Shown here in pieces: positions 33,101-34,425 of a stretch of 34,425 nt of DNA (position 1 is its first letter; every line of letters starts with the position of its first letter). The notes beneath the pieces are model-generated. The model searched no databases and was not told the origin of the DNA. It saw only the letters and a list, made by a program, of their open reading frames with translations. The DNA is from Acetobacteraceae bacterium (GTDB lineage Bacteria; Pseudomonadota; Alphaproteobacteria; Acetobacterales; Acetobacteraceae), in assembly GCA_020848935.1 (NCBI GenBank), contig JADLHF010000257.1:1-34425 (forward strand), in the 5' to 3' direction. Position numbers and translations under genes: made by a program.

Positions 33101-33307
33101 ATGTTCGGCGAGGGCCCCGGCTCCGAACTGCGCCGCCCCCTCGGCTTCGCCATGGTCGGCGGCCTCGCCGTCAGCCAGGTGCTGACGCTCTACACCACGC
33201 CCATCGTCTATCTCTACCTCGAACGCCTGCAACGCCTGCTCTCGCCCCGCCGCGCCCAAACCCTGCCCACCCTGGCCGAGAAGATGGGCGCCGCCATCGG
33301 CGATTAG
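30182..33307 (+). CDS. RND multidrug efflux transporter (HAE1, MdtB/MdtC-like)
   Basis: A 1041-residue inner-membrane proton antiporter. FIRRPVGTSLLMAAIVLVG opens span one, followed by PRVEFPTISVNASFPGASPETMA. The proton-relay aspartates lie in TM4 (VGFVVDDAIVVLENIYRH); the matching lysine of TM10 is in GIVKKNGIMMVDFAI. The mid-protein loop repeats and two periplasmic domains are complete, so the gene is intact. The FPTI/RRP N-terminus and overall form resemble MdtC/MdtB more than AcrB. Only one RND subunit is present, so it should work as a homotrimer with the adaptor 28 nt upstream. No TolC-type gene or regulator lies nearby. Confidence 0.93.
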   Translation: MSFSAPFIRRPVGTSLLMAAIVLVGVAALPLLPVSPLPRVEFPTISVNASFPGASPETMATAVAQPLERQFAQIQGVAQMTSNSVQGQTQITIQFDLNRAIDAAALDVQAKITSATGQLPRNLPTPPTFWKSNPSDSPILILAVQSDELPLIDVNDYADNILAQQISTITGVSQVFISGQQKRAVRVQLDPSRLAAMGLTIEDVRGSLATATANAPKGNIDGALRNFTIYANDQLTRPEEYDRLIIAYRNGAPVRVRDVGRAIEAADNLKVAGYQNGRRGVQLIIFKQANANIVDTVARIKAELPRLQALIPPSVTVTDMVNRTYTIQHSLEEVEFTLMLSVTLVVMVIFLFLRNLWATIIPSITVPIALIGTFAAMYLLDYSLNNLSLMALTIAVGFVVDDAIVVLENIYRHIENGERPFEAAIKGAGEIGFTIVSISMSLIAVFIPLLLMGGIVGRLFREFAMTVTIAVLVSMFVSLTLTPMMCSRFLRSHHGEHNLLYRIVERGFDGLLAGYRRTLDIALRFQFITLLVFFATVASTVTLFIIIPKGFFPEQDNGMLMGIAEGSQDISFAEMQKRTLMVGDVLSRDPAIANYTTAVGAGQFGQTNNNARFFISLKPWAERKVTAQQVIARLRPQFARLEGVQTFLSAGQDVRIGGRVSKTQYQYTLQSADTDELYSWAPRILAKLRTIPILRDLATDQQSGGTTAILTIDRDAAARFGINPTAIDDTLYSALGQRQVTQYFTQVNTYKLIVEVLPEMQGDLAILDKLFVRSAAGVPVPLSTFVKVDTSRTAPLSISHQMQFPAVTLSFNLADGVALGQAVEAVSRAVREMGVPISVQGTFQGTAQAFQASLASQPYLIAAALITVYIILGILYESYILPLTILSTLPSAGLGAFLILMAFGYDLSVIAIIGVLLLIGIVKKNGIMMVDFAISAERRDGATPHDAIRQACLLRFRPIMMTTMAALFTGLPLMFGEGPGSELRRPLGFAMVGGLAVSQVLTLYTTPIVYLYLERLQRLLSPRRAQTLPTLAEKMGAAIGD

Positions 33308-33314
33308 CAAAAAT

Positions 33315-33339
33315 CCCCTCTCCCCTTGGGGGAGAGGGG
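33315..33339. terminator. Hairpin after the RND transporter gene
   Basis: CCCCTCTCCCC (33315-33325) pairs with its complement (33329-33339) over a 3-nt loop, 8 nt past the stop codon. Five A precede the stem (T-run on minus) and no T-run follows on +, so its polarity suits minus-strand RNA better, though it probably blocks both. Confidence 0.6.
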
Positions 33340-33361
33340 TGCTCCGTCCATCGAAAGCAAG

Positions 33362-33487
33362 AAGCAAGCGCGTTCTTTTTTGAAAAAAAGAACCAAAAAA
33401 CTTTCACCCGTAAGCCGCGCAGCAGCCCCAGACAAATGAAAAAAAGTCTTTTTGCTTCTTTTTCTTCAGAAAAAGAAGGCCTTGCTT
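33362..33487. repeat. A/T-rich palindromic intergenic element, copy 3
   Basis: Same conserved blocks as copies 1 and 2, with outer arms AAGCAAG (33362-33368) and CTTGCTT (33481-33487). The right end overlaps the stop codon (33486-33488) of the small minus-strand gene. It separates convergent genes together with the hairpin at 33315-33339. The variable centre here is more GC-rich than in the other copies. Confidence 0.85.
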
Positions 33488-33740
33488 ACTTCTCATCCTC
33501 ATCATCGTCATCATCCTGCGCGTAGTACCACTCCAGCACCTCGTCATGGAACTCCGGGTCCTTCAGCAGCCGCATCGCCAGCGCCAGCACGATCTCCGGC
33601 GCCGCCCCGATCTCGTCGGCCCCGTCCTCCACCTCGGTGGCCGAGACGACGCGCACCGACATGGCGCCCTCCTCCTCGCCGATGATCAGCGCGACCTCGT
33701 TCTCTTCCAGCGTGATCGTGGTGGTTCCGCCCGCCGCCAT
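33486..33740 (-). CDS. Small acidic protein of unknown function
   Basis: An 84-residue protein starting MAAGGTTTITLEENEVALIIGEEEG and ending in a run of Asp/Glu (DDDDDEDEK). The middle (EIVLALAMRLLKDPEFHDEVLEWYY) looks helical. The predicted pI is very low. I do not recognise a named family; similar short acidic proteins are common in alphaproteobacteria. ATG 33738-33740 is preferred because the longer open frame upstream is antisense to the hydroxyacid dehydrogenase gene. A weak GGGAT-type site precedes it. Its TAA stop is part of the copy 3 repeat end. Confidence 0.65.
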   Translation of the reverse strand: MAAGGTTTITLEENEVALIIGEEEGAMSVRVVSATEVEDGADEIGAAPEIVLALAMRLLKDPEFHDEVLEWYYAQDDDDDEDEK

Positions 33741-33890
33741 GGCCCTGGTATCCCTCTGGTTGTCCGCAGCGCTTAGCCCGGATTGCCCGCCCGGACCAGC
33801 GCGCCCGATACACGACCGGGCCGCGTTTGCAGCCGCGCCGCCGCCGTGTAGCCTGGGGCGAACCTCCCACACCGCCGGAACCCCCGCCCC

Positions 33891-34425
33891 ATGGCCACCA
33901 ACACCAAGCGCGTCTTCTACGTCAAATACGTCGCCCACACGATCTTCAACGACCTGCTGGCCGCCCAGCCCGACATCCGCCTCGACAAGCTGGAGAACGA
34001 CTCGCCGGACACCGAAGCCGCCCCGGTGCTCGCCGCCGCCCACGCCTTCCAGATCGGCGCCTCGCGCGACGAACTCGCCCCCCGCTTCTTCGCCCATGAA
34101 GACCTGCTGAAACGCTGCCCGAACCTGCTGGTGGTCTCCTCCAACGGCGCCGGCTACGACACCGTCGATGTCGATGCCTGCACCGCCGCCGGCGTGCTCG
34201 CCGTCAACCAGGCCGGCGGCAATGCCGAAGGCGTGGCCGAACACGCCCTCGCCCTGCTGCTGAACCTCACCAAGCGCATCGGCGAGATCGACCGCGCCAT
34301 GCGCCGCACCCTGGTCCACGACCGCGCCGCCTTCATCGGCCGCAACGCGCTGGACAAGACCATCGGCATCATCGGCCTCGGCCATGTCGGCACCCGCCTG
34401 GCCGAACTGGTGAAAACCATGTTCC
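33891..34425 (+). CDS. D-isomer specific 2-hydroxyacid dehydrogenase, C-terminus cut by window edge
   Basis: The first 178 residues of an NAD(P)-dependent 2-hydroxyacid dehydrogenase. The catalytic-domain segment LLVVSSNGAGYDTVDVDACTAAGVLAVNQAGGNAEGVAEHALALLLNLTK is characteristic, and the Rossmann nucleotide motif GIIGLGHVGTR (GxGxxG) starts near the window end. The catalytic Arg, Glu and His lie beyond the window. ATG 33891 is the only good start; it is divergent from the small acidic protein gene with 150 nt between them. Substrate (glycerate, phosphoglycerate, hydroxypyruvate or other) cannot be told. Confidence 0.88.
   Translation, partial: MATNTKRVFYVKYVAHTIFNDLLAAQPDIRLDKLENDSPDTEAAPVLAAAHAFQIGASRDELAPRFFAHEDLLKRCPNLLVVSSNGAGYDTVDVDACTAAGVLAVNQAGGNAEGVAEHALALLLNLTKRIGEIDRAMRRTLVHDRAAFIGRNALDKTIGIIGLGHVGTRLAELVKTMF

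Noticed and set aside
33741-34385. Long minus-strand frame extending the small acidic protein to 299 residues
   Set aside because: The extension is antisense to the hydroxyacid dehydrogenase and has biased composition; an internal ATG at 33738-33740 gives a sensible small protein.

Overview
This window is a high-GC (about two-thirds or more G+C, judged by eye) bacterial chromosome segment. Tight gene packing, third-position G/C codons, a pst operon ending in phoB, a MoxR/VWA pair and single-domain RND efflux genes point to an alphaproteobacterium, most likely Rhodospirillales/Acetobacteraceae-like. That placement is inference; no rRNA gene is present to settle it.

Layout. (1) 1-1536: a cysteine synthase gene cut by the left edge, divergent from a cysteine-free Rrf2-family regulator. 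(2) 1536-7025: an intergenic hairpin repeat, a Pho box, then pstS-pstC-pstA-pstB-phoU-phoB, a phosphate uptake and sensing operon without phoR. (3) 7109-15780: an MBL-fold hydrolase, a glutamine-synthetase-family enzyme, a cysteine hydrolase (isochorismatase fold), and a complete Opp/Dpp-type ABC importer split into two convergent units: two ATPases on + and binding protein plus two permeases on -. (4) 16057-20233: CutC-like protein and M20 peptidase (overlapping by 4 nt), then a MoxR ATPase and VWA protein, all on -. (5) 20374-24804: tRNA-Val(GAC), an N-formylglutamate amidohydrolase-family protein, a 738-residue orphan protein with a duplicated GFNPQPEPP-type repeat, a probable small RNA on -, and a secreted lytic transglycosylase. 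(6) 24943-28616: a family III CoA-transferase and an acyl-CoA dehydrogenase on -, divergent from a two-subunit ThDP-dependent decarboxylase. (7) 28999-33307: an RND efflux pump (adaptor plus transporter, no outer-membrane channel gene). (8) 33486-34425: a small acidic protein and the start of a D-2-hydroxyacid dehydrogenase gene.

The intergenic DNA is the most unusual part. Three copies of an A/T-rich, nearly fully palindromic element of about 130 bp lie at 24803, 26100 and 33362. Each abuts a stop codon, and their outer arms differ between copies yet still pair. A second dispersed hairpin repeat occurs at 1536 and 28687. Between the orphan protein and the transglycosylase, the minus strand carries a promoter, a stem-loop, an unpaired CCTCCC (anti-Shine-Dalgarno) stretch and a strong intrinsic terminator, which is the architecture of a trans-acting sRNA. 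No CRISPR array, transposase, integrase or phage gene was seen.
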